Source of the DNA: a gamma proteobacterium SCGC AB-629-P17
GTDB taxonomy: Bacteria > Pseudomonadota > Gammaproteobacteria > PS1 > Pseudothioglobaceae
NCBI GenBank assembly: GCA_000372785.1
Contig: KB889780.1
Span: forward strand, 1-38,684
Length of the DNA: 38,684 nt
Direction: 5' to 3'
Below the pieces are notes generated by a model. It did not search any database, was not told the origin of the DNA, and saw only the letters and a program-made list of their open reading frames with translations. Positions 19,808 through 26,933 of this stretch are shown here, piece after piece; the stretch's first letter is position 1; every line of letters begins with the position of its first letter. The translations under genes were made by a program, and so were the position numbers.

Positions 19808-20731
19808 ATGACTATCCATGTCACAGCCAGACTTGTAACAGTTGATGAGTTTTCAATAGGCCAGCGGCTAGATAATTATTTGTTGAAGCAACTCAAAGGT
19901 GTTCCTAAATCTCACATTTATCGAATTATTCGTAAGGGTGAAGTGAGGGTCAATAAAGGCCGAAAAAAAGCAGATTACAAGCTGCAATTTGAAGATATTG
20001 TACGCATCCCTCCTATAAAAACTGCTTCTGAAAAAGTCATAAACCCCTCGGATAATTTAATTGATGTACTTAATCAGTCAATTCTATACGAGGACAATGG
20101 TTTGATGGTTCTTAATAAGCATCACGGCATGGCTGTACATGGTGGCAGTAATGTTAGTGTTGGTTTGGTTGAGGCTTTGAAGGCTAAATATAAACAACCA
20201 ATTGAGCTTGTTCATCGGCTTGACAGGTCCACTTCAGGATGTTTGATTTTAGCGAAAAAACGATCGACTTTAAAAGCGTTACATGAGCAACTTGTACAGC
20301 ACCAAATGGAAAAACGTTACATCGCTCTAGTCAAGAATGCTTGGAGTAAAAAACGCCATACTGTTGATGCTCCGATTTATCAAAATTCTAGATATAGTGT
20401 GATTGATGCTAAGGGAAAACAAGCAGTAAGTCATTTTCATCCGTTGAAGAATTTTCAAGAAGAGGACTTCAGCGCCTCCTTAGTTGAAGTTGTAACCGAA
20501 ACTGGTCGTACCCATCAAATTCGTGTGCATTCAAAATATGTAGACCACCCAATTGCGCATGACGATAAGTACGGTGACCACTTGTTTGATAAGGTGATGA
20601 AGGAAAAAGGGTTGAATCGACTATTTTTGCATGCCAAGTCAGTTACTTTTACAAATCCTACGACAAACGAAATTCAAAAAGTAGTTGCACCATTAGCAAT
20701 TGAACTTGAGGATTTTTTAAACAAGTTATGA
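19808..20731 (+). CDS. rluC: 23S rRNA pseudouridine synthase, RluC-like
   Basis: The protein isomerises specific uridines in 23S rRNA. The open frame reaches back to 19748 inside tatD, but ATG 19808, 4 bases after the tatD stop, gives a normal N-terminus (307 residues). An S4 RNA-binding domain spans about residues 18-70 (RLDNYLLKQL to VRIPP). The catalytic motif is HRLDRSTSG with Asp139, and the C-terminal VVTETGRTHQIRVH is the family signature. The S4 domain wording (VRVNKGRKK.DYKL) favours RluC over RluD. The last 4 bases overlap the ubiA start (ATGA). Confidence 0.9.
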   Translation: MTIHVTARLVTVDEFSIGQRLDNYLLKQLKGVPKSHIYRIIRKGEVRVNKGRKKADYKLQFEDIVRIPPIKTASEKVINPSDNLIDVLNQSILYEDNGLMVLNKHHGMAVHGGSNVSVGLVEALKAKYKQPIELVHRLDRSTSGCLILAKKRSTLKALHEQLVQHQMEKRYIALVKNAWSKKRHTVDAPIYQNSRYSVIDAKGKQAVSHFHPLKNFQEEDFSASLVEVVTETGRTHQIRVHSKYVDHPIAHDDKYGDHLFDKVMKEKGLNRLFLHAKSVTFTNPTTNEIQKVVAPLAIELEDFLNKL

Positions 20732-21570
20732 ATGCCTATTTCCGTTTAATGCGTCTTAATAAACCGATTGGTATATATTTACTTTTGTGGCCAACTTATT
20801 GGGCACTATTTTTGAGTGCTGGAGGTTGGCCCGATATTGACTTATTAATCATATTCACTTTTGGTGTAATTATTACACGTAGTGCAGGCTGTGTAATTAA
20901 CGATTATGCTGATCGCGAGATTGATAAACATATTACTCGAACTCGTGATAGACCTATTACTACAGGCGAAATTAGCCCCAAAGCAGCTTTATTATTATTT
21001 TTTGCTTTAGGATTGGCAGCTTTCGCTTTGGTGCTGTTAACCAATACACTAACCGTCAAGATCTCATTTATTGCAATAGCTCTAACTGTTTTATACCCTT
21101 TTACTAAGCGTTGGACAAATCTACCACAGTTCATTTTGGGCTTAGCGTTTGCGATGAGTGTTCCTATGGCTTTTAGCGCTCAAACCGGTACTGTACCAGC
21201 ATCAGCTGGATGGATTTTTCTCGCAACTGTGCTCTGGACGCTGGTTTACGACACCCTTTATGCAATGGCAGATAGAGATGAAGATTTAAAAATTGGAGTT
21301 AAATCAACAGCGATTTTGTTTGCAAAATACGACCAAATATTCATCACTTTACTGCAAATTTTATTAATGATTGTGTTTATAAAAATTGGAAATTTATTCG
21401 ATTTAGGGGCTTTTTATGATATTTCTTTAATAATTATTTTATTTTTTATGATTTATCATCAATTTTTGATCAAGAAGCGTCAAAAAATGGACTATTTCAA
21501 GGCTTTCATAAACAACCATTTCATTGGTATGACAGTATTTTTTGGTATTTTTCTATCTATAGCTATTTAA
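20728..21570 (+). CDS. ubiA: 4-hydroxybenzoate polyprenyltransferase
   Basis: UbiA attaches the polyprenyl chain to 4-hydroxybenzoate in ubiquinone synthesis in the inner membrane. The 280-residue protein is mostly hydrophobic with about 8-9 membrane segments. Both Asp-rich prenyl-diphosphate/Mg2+ motifs are present: NDYADREIDKHITRTRDRPI (about residues 58-77) and DTLYAMADRDEDLKIGVKSTAI (about 172-193). The N-terminus MRLNKPIGIYLLLWPTYWAL is characteristic. It starts by 4-base overlap with rluC and is the last gene of the mnmG-ubiA run. No strong terminator follows in the 85 bases before the next promoter, only a weak 5-bp hairpin near 21580-21600. Confidence 0.94.
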   Translation: MNAYFRLMRLNKPIGIYLLLWPTYWALFLSAGGWPDIDLLIIFTFGVIITRSAGCVINDYADREIDKHITRTRDRPITTGEISPKAALLLFFALGLAAFALVLLTNTLTVKISFIAIALTVLYPFTKRWTNLPQFILGLAFAMSVPMAFSAQTGTVPASAGWIFLATVLWTLVYDTLYAMADRDEDLKIGVKSTAILFAKYDQIFITLLQILLMIVFIKIGNLFDLGAFYDISLIIILFFMIYHQFLIKKRQKMDYFKAFINNHFIGMTVFFGIFLSIAI

Positions 21571-21655
21571 CGATATCTTCTGTTGTTTTTTTGCAACAAT
21601 TACGATTTTTTCTGCAAAATTTCTTCTATTTTTAGTGTTTTTTCCTCAAAAAAAC

Positions 21656-21682
21656 TTGACATGCTGATTTTGGTACTATAAA
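21656..21682 (+). promoter_or_regulatory. Promoter of the first small-protein cassette
   Basis: TTGACA (21656-21661) is a perfect -35. Downstream, TACTATAAAAAGT (21674-21686) offers -10 hexamers: TATAAA (21677-21682) at a 15-base spacing, or TACTAT preceded by TGG as an extended -10. The same arrangement with the same spacing recurs 399 bases later, so it is conserved. Which hexamer is used cannot be settled by eye. Confidence 0.65.
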
Positions 21683-21690
21683 AAGTGCAC

Positions 21691-21712
21691 CAATCAACAA
21701 ATATGTTGGTTG
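21691..21712 (+). promoter_or_regulatory. 5' leader hairpin of small-protein mRNA 1
   Basis: CAATCAACA (21691-21699) pairs with TGTTGGTTG (21704-21712), 9 bp including one G-T wobble, around an AATA loop. It sits at or within a few bases of the predicted transcript start and 16 bases before the Shine-Dalgarno. It should therefore not block ribosome binding. A 5'-terminal stem of this kind can protect a message from RNase E (known for ompA; inference here). Confidence 0.6.
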
Positions 21713-21739
21713 TCTTTTATAACTTAATGGAGAGATGTT

Positions 21740-21961
21740 ATGTTAATGGATAATGTAACTGGATGGATCAGAAAGTTAACTGAAGCGGGTGTAGCTGCGA
21801 TCGCACTTGCAGTAGTTGTACAAGTAATCTTTGGTTCTGGTGCTGCATTCCTTCCTGGGGATGTAATTGCTACCTTAACTGGTATTATTAGTTCGCTTGG
21901 TGGTGCCGGCTTAGTCGGTCTACTTGCAGCGGCCTTGTTATACAAGATCTTTACACGTTAA
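21740..21961 (+). CDS. Small hydrophobic two-helix membrane protein, copy 1 (unknown family)
   Basis: I do not recognise this 73-residue protein. An amphipathic N-terminal stretch (MLMDNVTGWIRKLTEAG) is followed by a hydrophobic segment at about 17-38 (AIALAVVVQVIF), a short FLPGD turn, and a second Gly/Ala-rich hydrophobic segment at about 42-70 with SSLGGAGLVGLLAAALL. It ends YKIFTR. There is no signal-peptide cleavage site, cysteine or histidine. GGAGAG (21729-21734) lies 5 bases before ATG 21740, so that start is preferred to the ATG two codons later. It has its own promoter, leader hairpin and terminator, so it is a monocistronic, probably highly expressed gene. It is 54/73 identical to the neighbouring copy. 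Holin-like, pilin-like, bacteriocin-like and membrane-shaping roles are all open. Confidence 0.85.
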   Translation: MLMDNVTGWIRKLTEAGVAAIALAVVVQVIFGSGAAFLPGDVIATLTGIISSLGGAGLVGLLAAALLYKIFTR

Positions 21962-21987
21962 AAGTAACATATTAACTCAATAAAAGA

Positions 21988-22010
21988 CCCGCCGAAAGGC
22001 GGGTTTTTTT
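21988..22010 (+). terminator. Terminator of small-protein gene 1
   Basis: CCCGCC-GAAA-GGCGGG (21988-22003) followed by seven T is a textbook rho-independent terminator with a GNRA-type loop. It lies 27 bases after the stop codon. Confidence 0.93.
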
Positions 22011-22054
22011 ATGTTTAATTTTAATTTTGTCTATTAATTTTCTTAATAATAAAC

Positions 22055-22081
22055 TTGACACAATGTTTTTGGTACTATAAA
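22055..22081 (+). promoter_or_regulatory. Promoter of the second small-protein cassette
   Basis: TTGACA (22055-22060) and TACTATAAAAAGT (22073-22085) repeat the first cassette's promoter at an exact 399-base offset, including the 12/15-base spacing and the TTTTGG before TACTAT. The intervening bases differ more than the boxes do, which supports the boxes being functional. Confidence 0.65.
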
Positions 22082-22089
22082 AAGTCCAC

Positions 22090-22112
22090 CAATCAACTAA
22101 ATATGTTGGTTG
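22090..22112 (+). promoter_or_regulatory. 5' leader hairpin of small-protein mRNA 2
   Basis: CAATCAAC (22090-22097) pairs with GTTGGTTG (22105-22112), 8 bp with one G-T wobble and a 7-base loop. One A-to-T change relative to copy 1 opens the top pair; the rest of the stem is unchanged. Confidence 0.6.
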
Positions 22113-22138
22113 TCTTTTACCTCTAGAGGAGAGATGTT

Positions 22139-22360
22139 ATGTTAATGGATAATATAATTGGATGGGTCAGAAAGTTAACTGAGGCAGGTGTTGCAGTAAT
22201 TGCTCTTGCAGTAGTTGTACAGATAATCTTTGGGGATGATGCTGCTTTCCTTCCTGGGGACATTCTTGGCAGCCTAATTGAAATAGTCAGTGCACTTGGT
22301 GGTGCCAACTTGGTTGGTTTAGTTGCAGCGGGCTTAATCTACAAGATATTTACACGTTAA
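22139..22360 (+). CDS. Small hydrophobic two-helix membrane protein, copy 2 (unknown family)
   Basis: This 73-residue protein is the paralogue of the gene 399 bases upstream: 54 of 73 residues identical, no gaps, and most changes conservative (V/I, A/G, L/I). Invariant parts are the head MLMDN, RKLTEAGVA, IALAVVVQ, AAFLPGD, LGGA, LVGL and the tail YKIFTR. The main non-conservative changes are SG to DD at 33-34 in the turn, G48 to Glu in the second helix, and G57 to Asn. GGAGAG (22128-22133) lies 5 bases before the ATG. It has its own promoter, leader hairpin and terminator. The pattern of change suggests both copies are under selection to stay functional (inference). Function unknown. Confidence 0.85.
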   Translation: MLMDNIIGWVRKLTEAGVAVIALAVVVQIIFGDDAAFLPGDILGSLIEIVSALGGANLVGLVAAGLIYKIFTR

Positions 22361-22386
22361 AGGTAACATATTAACTCAATAAAAAA

Positions 22387-22407
22387 CCCACCGAAAGGTG
22401 GGTTTTT
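22387..22407. terminator. Terminator of small-protein gene 2, probably bidirectional
   Basis: CCCACC-GAAA-GGTGGG (22387-22402) is flanked by six A on the left and five T on the right, so it can stop transcription from both the small gene and the convergent dapD. Compared with the terminator of copy 1, one G-C pair is replaced by A-T with the pairing kept. Confidence 0.9.
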
Positions 22408-22438
22408 CTTATAAGCTAGAGCAGTAAGTAGAGACTCT

Positions 22439-23251
22439 CTAGATGCCTCTTAATAACTCGTTGATACCAACTTTAGATCTTGTTTTTGCATCAACCTGCT
22501 TGACTATTACTGCGCAGTATAAAGAATAACTACCATCCTTTGATGGTAGGTTGCCTGATACAACCACAGAACCTGCGGGTATTCGCCCAAAAGTAACTTC
22601 ACCAGTTTCACGGTTGAAGATTTTTGTAGATTGTCCAATATAGACACCCATTGAAATGACAGCACCTTCCTCGACGATTACTCCCTCTACTACTTCTGAT
22701 CGTGCTCCAATAAAACAATTATCTTCAATAATCGTAGGATTTGCCTGTAATGGTTCCAGAACACCCCCAATACCAACACCTCCAGAAAGATGAACATTTT
22801 TACCAATCTGAGCACAGGAGCCTACAGTTGCCCAGGTATCGACCATTGCTCCAGAATCTACATATGCGCCAATATTTACATAAGATGGCATTAAAACGGT
22901 ATTTGAGGCAATATAAGACCCACGTCTTGCAGTTGCAGGCGGAACGACTCGAACACCAGCAGCTTGGAACTCTTCATTCGTAGTGTTAGCGAACTTTGAG
23001 GGAACTTTGTCATAATATTGAGTGTAACCAGCTATTGGGATGTTGTCTTCTAGCCTAAAAGAAAGTAAAACAGCCTTTTTTAACCACTCGTTAACCTGCC
23101 AATCTCCTATCCCTTTTTGTTCGGCAACTCTAGCCTTGCCAGTGTCAAGCAAATGAATCGCCTCTTCAACCGCCTGTCTAACTTCTATGTTGGCTGAATC
23201 AGGTGTGATATGGGCACGATCTTCAAAGGCCGCTTCAATAATATCTCTCAT
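22439..23251 (-). CDS. dapD: 2,3,4,5-tetrahydropyridine-2,6-dicarboxylate N-succinyltransferase
   Basis: DapD succinylates tetrahydrodipicolinate in lysine and diaminopimelate synthesis. The 270-residue length matches E. coli (274). The N-terminal helical domain carries [10 protein letters not shown] and [12 protein letters not shown]. The left-handed beta-helix follows, with hexapeptide repeats such as [28 protein letters not shown] and the family block [14 protein letters not shown]. The C-terminus [11 protein letters not shown]...INELLRGI is typical. It lies 58 bases downstream of znuC on the same strand, so they may share a transcript. The bidirectional terminator at 22387-22407 ends it. 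No clear Shine-Dalgarno precedes ATG 23251. Confidence 0.95.
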   Translation of the reverse strand: MRDIIEAAFEDRAHITPDSANIEVRQAVEEAIHLLDTGKARVAEQKGIGDWQVNEWLKKAVLLSFRLEDNIPIAGYTQYYDKVPSKFANTTNEEFQAAGVRVVPPATARRGSYIASNTVLMPSYVNIGAYVDSGAMVDTWATVGSCAQIGKNVHLSGGVGIGGVLEPLQANPTIIEDNCFIGARSEVVEGVIVEEGAVISMGVYIGQSTKIFNRETGEVTFGRIPAGSVVVSGNLPSKDGSYSLYCAVIVKQVDAKTRSKVGINELLRGI

Positions 23252-23309
23252 AATTTTGTCAATAAAAAAAAAGGCCTAATTATATCAGTCAGAACAGTTT
23301 GAGTCTTAT

Positions 23310-24029
23310 CTAATGTTCATGGTGGTGGTTATGATGATGCTCATAAGTAGCCATTAGTTCATGTATTTGATCAGCAAATAAATCATTAAATTGTTCATCT
23401 TTTAGAATCGATTCTGGAAGCCCTTCACAACAAATATGGTGATATAGGCATAGAACTTGGGTGGACTCTTTCATTACTCGGTGAAGATCATGAGAAACCA
23501 TTAACACGGCGCATTTTTGTTTTTGATGAATCTCTTGGATCAATTTGTATAATTGCATCTGTCCATCTACATCAAGATTTTGTGCCGGCTCATCCAATAT
23601 AAGTACGTTTGGTTTGTTAAGCAAGGCTCGTGTTAGTAGTACTTTTTGTAATTCACCTCCTGAGAGATTTTTTAAGGGTGAATTTAGTAAATCTTTGATA
23701 CCTGTAAGTTCAGATGTTTGATTGGTAAAGTTTTTATCTGTCTTTTGGTTGAGTGTCAAAAAATCGACAACTGATATTGGAATAAAAGGGTTTGCAGTAA
23801 ATGATTGAGGGGTATAGCCTAAACGAACATTATTACTATGGTTCACTTTGCCACTATCCTGTTTAATAATCCCTAATAGAACTTTAATCAAGGAACTCTT
23901 TCCAGCTCCATTAGGACCAATCAAGGTAATGAACTCTCCAGGATGAAGTTTCAGACTAACATCATCTAAGATATTTTTACCGTTATGATTGAGTGAAATA
24001 TTGTCAGCGGTAATGAGTGCATCAGACAT
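23310..24029 (-). CDS. znuC: Zinc ABC transporter ATP-binding protein
   Basis: This 239-residue ABC ATPase probably powers high-affinity zinc uptake. The Walker A motif is GPNGAGKSS (about residue 38), the signature is LSGGELQK, Walker B is VLILDEPAQNLD, and the switch His is in MVSHDLHRV. The CLYHHICCEG segment and the His-rich tail YEHHHNHHHEH are typical of ZnuC and suggest metal binding. The permease (znuB) and binding protein (znuA) are not adjacent: dapD lies downstream and polA is divergent upstream. They must be elsewhere or replaced. A manganese or other metal ABC system is the main alternative. An imperfect inverted repeat (24064-24093) lies just upstream. Confidence 0.85.
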   Translation of the reverse strand: MSDALITADNISLNHNGKNILDDVSLKLHPGEFITLIGPNGAGKSSLIKVLLGIIKQDSGKVNHSNNVRLGYTPQSFTANPFIPISVVDFLTLNQKTDKNFTNQTSELTGIKDLLNSPLKNLSGGELQKVLLTRALLNKPNVLILDEPAQNLDVDGQMQLYKLIQEIHQKQKCAVLMVSHDLHRVMKESTQVLCLYHHICCEGLPESILKDEQFNDLFADQIHELMATYEHHHNHHHEH

Positions 24030-24063
24030 ACTAATATTTTATCTAACAATCATCAACAAGGCA

Positions 24064-24093
24064 GAATAATATAAGACTAAGCTTATGTTTTTC
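24064..24093. promoter_or_regulatory. Imperfect inverted repeat upstream of znuC, candidate operator
   Basis: GAATAATATAAG (24064-24075) and CTTATGTTTTTC (24082-24093) pair at 10 of 12 positions around a 6-base centre. It is 35 bases upstream of the znuC start and 50 bases upstream of polA. A metal-responsive repressor such as Zur is the obvious guess, but spacing differs from the canonical 23-base Zur box. Confidence 0.35.
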
Positions 24094-24143
24094 AAAAGTC
24101 AGTTTGGCATAAAAAAAGCCGAGATTAGATGTAAAATTCTTGC

Positions 24144-26879
24144 ATGGCTCAGCAACTCATTTTAGTCGACGGTTCGGCATACTTGTTTCGTTCATACTTC
24201 TCGACCCTATCACAAAATTTAAGTAATGATAAAGGCTTTCCAACGGGCGCAATGTTTGGTGTTATTAATGCCATTAAACATTTACAAAGACAATATAAAG
24301 GTGCCAAACTGATTATGGTTTTTGATTCCAAGGGGTCAAATTTTCGTCATCAAATTTATCCACAATATAAAGCCAATAGGAAACCCGCGGATGAGTTGAT
24401 GATTGTTCAAATCGAACCTCTATATCAAATCATTAAAGCTATGGGTTTTCATTTTATTTGTGAAGAAGGGGTTGAAGCAGACGATGTTATAGCAACATTA
24501 GCTAAACTAGCACATGAAAAAAATATTGAAACCATCATAGCGAGTAGTGACAAAGACCTCTTTCAATTAGTAGGTGGTCATATCAAGCAACTTAATATGA
24601 AGGGTAAGCTTTATGACGCAGAAATGGTGAAAGAAAAAATGGGTGTTAGGCCACACCAAGTTCTAGACCTGTTAGCTTTGACGGGCGATGCTTCAGACAA
24701 TATACCTGGCGTACCAAGTGTAGGCCCAAAAACGGCTACGAAATGGTTGCAGCTTTATGGAGATATAGAGGGTGTTAAAGCTAATGCTAACAAAATAGAA
24801 GGCAAGGTTGGTGAAAAGCTAAGAGAGTCATTTGACTTGTTAGATCTTTCTTATCAATTAGCTCAACTTAAGTTTGATGTTGATTTGCCTTTTAATGTCT
24901 TTGATGATGAGCCAGGAGAAAATACTGAAGAATTGATTGAATTGTATAAAGAATACGGTTTTTCTATGTGGCTAAAGCAATTAGCTGATCAAGTAAAAGA
25001 GCCACCAATAACTGAGACAATCGAACCTTTAGTGAGTGAGAGTCAAGATCAAAAGAGTACATTACTTCTTAAGGAGTTTACGCAAACACTAATTCTTGCA
25101 CAAGCTGATTTTGATTCCTTACTGCGACAGTTAACAAATTGTAAATCCTTTGTTTTTGACTTGGAAACCAATAGTCTAGACTATATGAATGCAGAGATTG
25201 TTGGGCTAGTATTTTTACTAGATAAGCAAAGTTACTATGTACCAGTTGCACACGATTACTTAGATGCTCCTGAACAATTGTCTCGACAATCTGTAATGGA
25301 ATCATTAAAGCCTATTCTTGAGAGTCAAGTGATTGGTAAGATTGGTCAAAATTTAAAATATGACGCCCATGTACTAGCAAATATAGGTGTTGATTTGAAC
25401 GGTATTGTTGATGATACTATGATCAAATCATACTGCTTAAATTCGGTGGCGACACGTCACAACATGGATGATTTATCAGAGCACTATCTTGGTCATAAAA
25501 CAATTCATTATGCTGATGTAGCAGGAAGTGGAAAAAAACAATTGACCTTCAATCAGGTAAATATAGATGAAGCATTTCCTTACGCCTGTGAAGATGTTAT
25601 TGTCACTTCTGAGTTAAATAAAATCCTAGAATCCAAGTTACAACAATATCCAAAACTAATGACGCTGTATCGGACCTTAGAGCTTCCTCTAATGGATATT
25701 ATGCTAAAGCTGGAACGAAATGGCGCATTTGTTGATGAGGTTTCACTCTTCGATCAACAGATGCAAATTAAGTCTGAAATGCAGGAGATTCAAAGTCAAG
25801 CTTTCGAAATAGCAGGAGATGAGTTTAATCTTGAATCACCCAAGCAAATCCAACAAATTTTGTTTAGTGAAGAAGGGTTGGGCCTCAAACCGAAGAAGAA
25901 AACAGCTAAGGGTCAACCGTCAACAAATGAGGAGGCGCTAAAACTATTGGAACACCCATTGGTTGATTTAATAATGTCTTATCGGACACTAACTAAACTG
26001 AATTCTACCTATTTAGAAGCTTTGCCAAAGCAAATAAATAGACAAACAGGCCGCTTGCACACTTCGTATCATCAAGCAGTAACTGCAACGGGAAGGCTTT
26101 CTTCTTCAAAACCTAATTTTCAAAATATCCCGATCAGAACGGAACAGGGTGCACAGATCCGATCAGCGTTTGTTTCAGGTGAGGGTAATGTTATTGTGGC
26201 TGCTGACTATTCTCAAATCGAGTTGAGGATTATGGCGCATATTTCTGAAGATAAAAACTTAATTGAGGCTTTTCGTAATAATGTAGATGTGCATCGCTCT
26301 ACTGCTTCCCAGGTATTTGATACTGAGCTTACGAAGGTAACAAAGGAGCAGCGTAGAAAAGCTAAGGCAATTAACTTTGGTCTGATTTACGGAATGAGTG
26401 CATTTGGTTTAGCAAAACAAATTGATGTTTCTCGAACTGAAGCTAAACAATATATTGACGGTTATTTTGAAAACTATCCGGGTGTTTTGAAGTTTATGGA
26501 TGAAACAAAAGAAAAGGCTAAATCACGAGGCTTTGTTGAAACTATCTTGGGCAGACGGTTATATTTACCTCAGATTAATGCTAAAAATAAAATGCTTCAA
26601 CAGCATGCATTAAGAACAGCGATTAATGCACCTATGCAGGGTTCATCTGCCGATATTATAAAAAAAGCAATGTTGGATATTCAAGCCTGGATTGATAGAG
26701 AAGATAATGGTATTAAGATGATTATGCAAGTGCATGATGAGCTTGTCTTTGAAGTTCAAGCTGAAAAATCAAAAGAGTATGCTGAAAATTTAAGATCTTT
26801 GATGGCAGAGGCTTTAAAGTTAAGTATCCCTTTAGTTGTTGATGTAGGAATAGGATCAAATTGGCAAGAAGCTCATTAG
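24144..26879 (+). CDS. polA: DNA polymerase I
   Basis: Pol I fills gaps and removes RNA primers in replication and repair. The 911-residue protein has all three activities. The 5'-nuclease domain (about 1-290) carries LILVDGSAYLFRSYF, EGVEADDVIATL, SSDKDLFQLV and GDASDNIPGVP. The 3'-5' exonuclease domain (about 320-520) keeps the metal ligands FDLETNSLD, KYDAHVLAN and YACEDVIVT, so proofreading should be active. The polymerase domain has ADYSQIELR, RRKAKAINFGLIYGMSAFGLA and QVHDELVFEV. The ATG at 24144 is preceded by TGTAAAATTC with no Shine-Dalgarno. If that is the -10, the leader would be extremely short. The next gene, argS, is 54 bases away. Confidence 0.97.
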   Translation: MAQQLILVDGSAYLFRSYFSTLSQNLSNDKGFPTGAMFGVINAIKHLQRQYKGAKLIMVFDSKGSNFRHQIYPQYKANRKPADELMIVQIEPLYQIIKAMGFHFICEEGVEADDVIATLAKLAHEKNIETIIASSDKDLFQLVGGHIKQLNMKGKLYDAEMVKEKMGVRPHQVLDLLALTGDASDNIPGVPSVGPKTATKWLQLYGDIEGVKANANKIEGKVGEKLRESFDLLDLSYQLAQLKFDVDLPFNVFDDEPGENTEELIELYKEYGFSMWLKQLADQVKEPPITETIEPLVSESQDQKSTLLLKEFTQTLILAQADFDSLLRQLTNCKSFVFDLETNSLDYMNAEIVGLVFLLDKQSYYVPVAHDYLDAPEQLSRQSVMESLKPILESQVIGKIGQNLKYDAHVLANIGVDLNGIVDDTMIKSYCLNSVATRHNMDDLSEHYLGHKTIHYADVAGSGKKQLTFNQVNIDEAFPYACEDVIVTSELNKILESKLQQYPKLMTLYRTLELPLMDIMLKLERNGAFVDEVSLFDQQMQIKSEMQEIQSQAFEIAGDEFNLESPKQIQQILFSEEGLGLKPKKKTAKGQPSTNEEALKLLEHPLVDLIMSYRTLTKLNSTYLEALPKQINRQTGRLHTSYHQAVTATGRLSSSKPNFQNIPIRTEQGAQIRSAFVSGEGNVIVAADYSQIELRIMAHISEDKNLIEAFRNNVDVHRSTASQVFDTELTKVTKEQRRKAKAINFGLIYGMSAFGLAKQIDVSRTEAKQYIDGYFENYPGVLKFMDETKEKAKSRGFVETILGRRLYLPQINAKNKMLQQHALRTAINAPMQGSSADIIKKAMLDIQAWIDREDNGIKMIMQVHDELVFEVQAEKSKEYAENLRSLMAEALKLSIPLVVDVGIGSNWQEAH

Positions 26880-26933
26880 AGTTAAACTAAAATAGCTTCT
26901 AGATCCATAATGTAATGATTTTATTAATAAATA

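Noticed and set aside
21740-22360. Small proteins as ATP synthase subunit c homologues (about 75 residues, two helices)
   Set aside because: Subunit c needs a conserved acidic residue in helix 2. Copy 1 has Gly where copy 2 has Glu48, and there are no other atp genes nearby.
21740-22360. Small proteins as circular or leaderless bacteriocins
   Set aside because: Size and hydrophobicity fit loosely, but no maturation, immunity or export genes lie beside them and the flanks are housekeeping genes. Not excluded, only unsupported.
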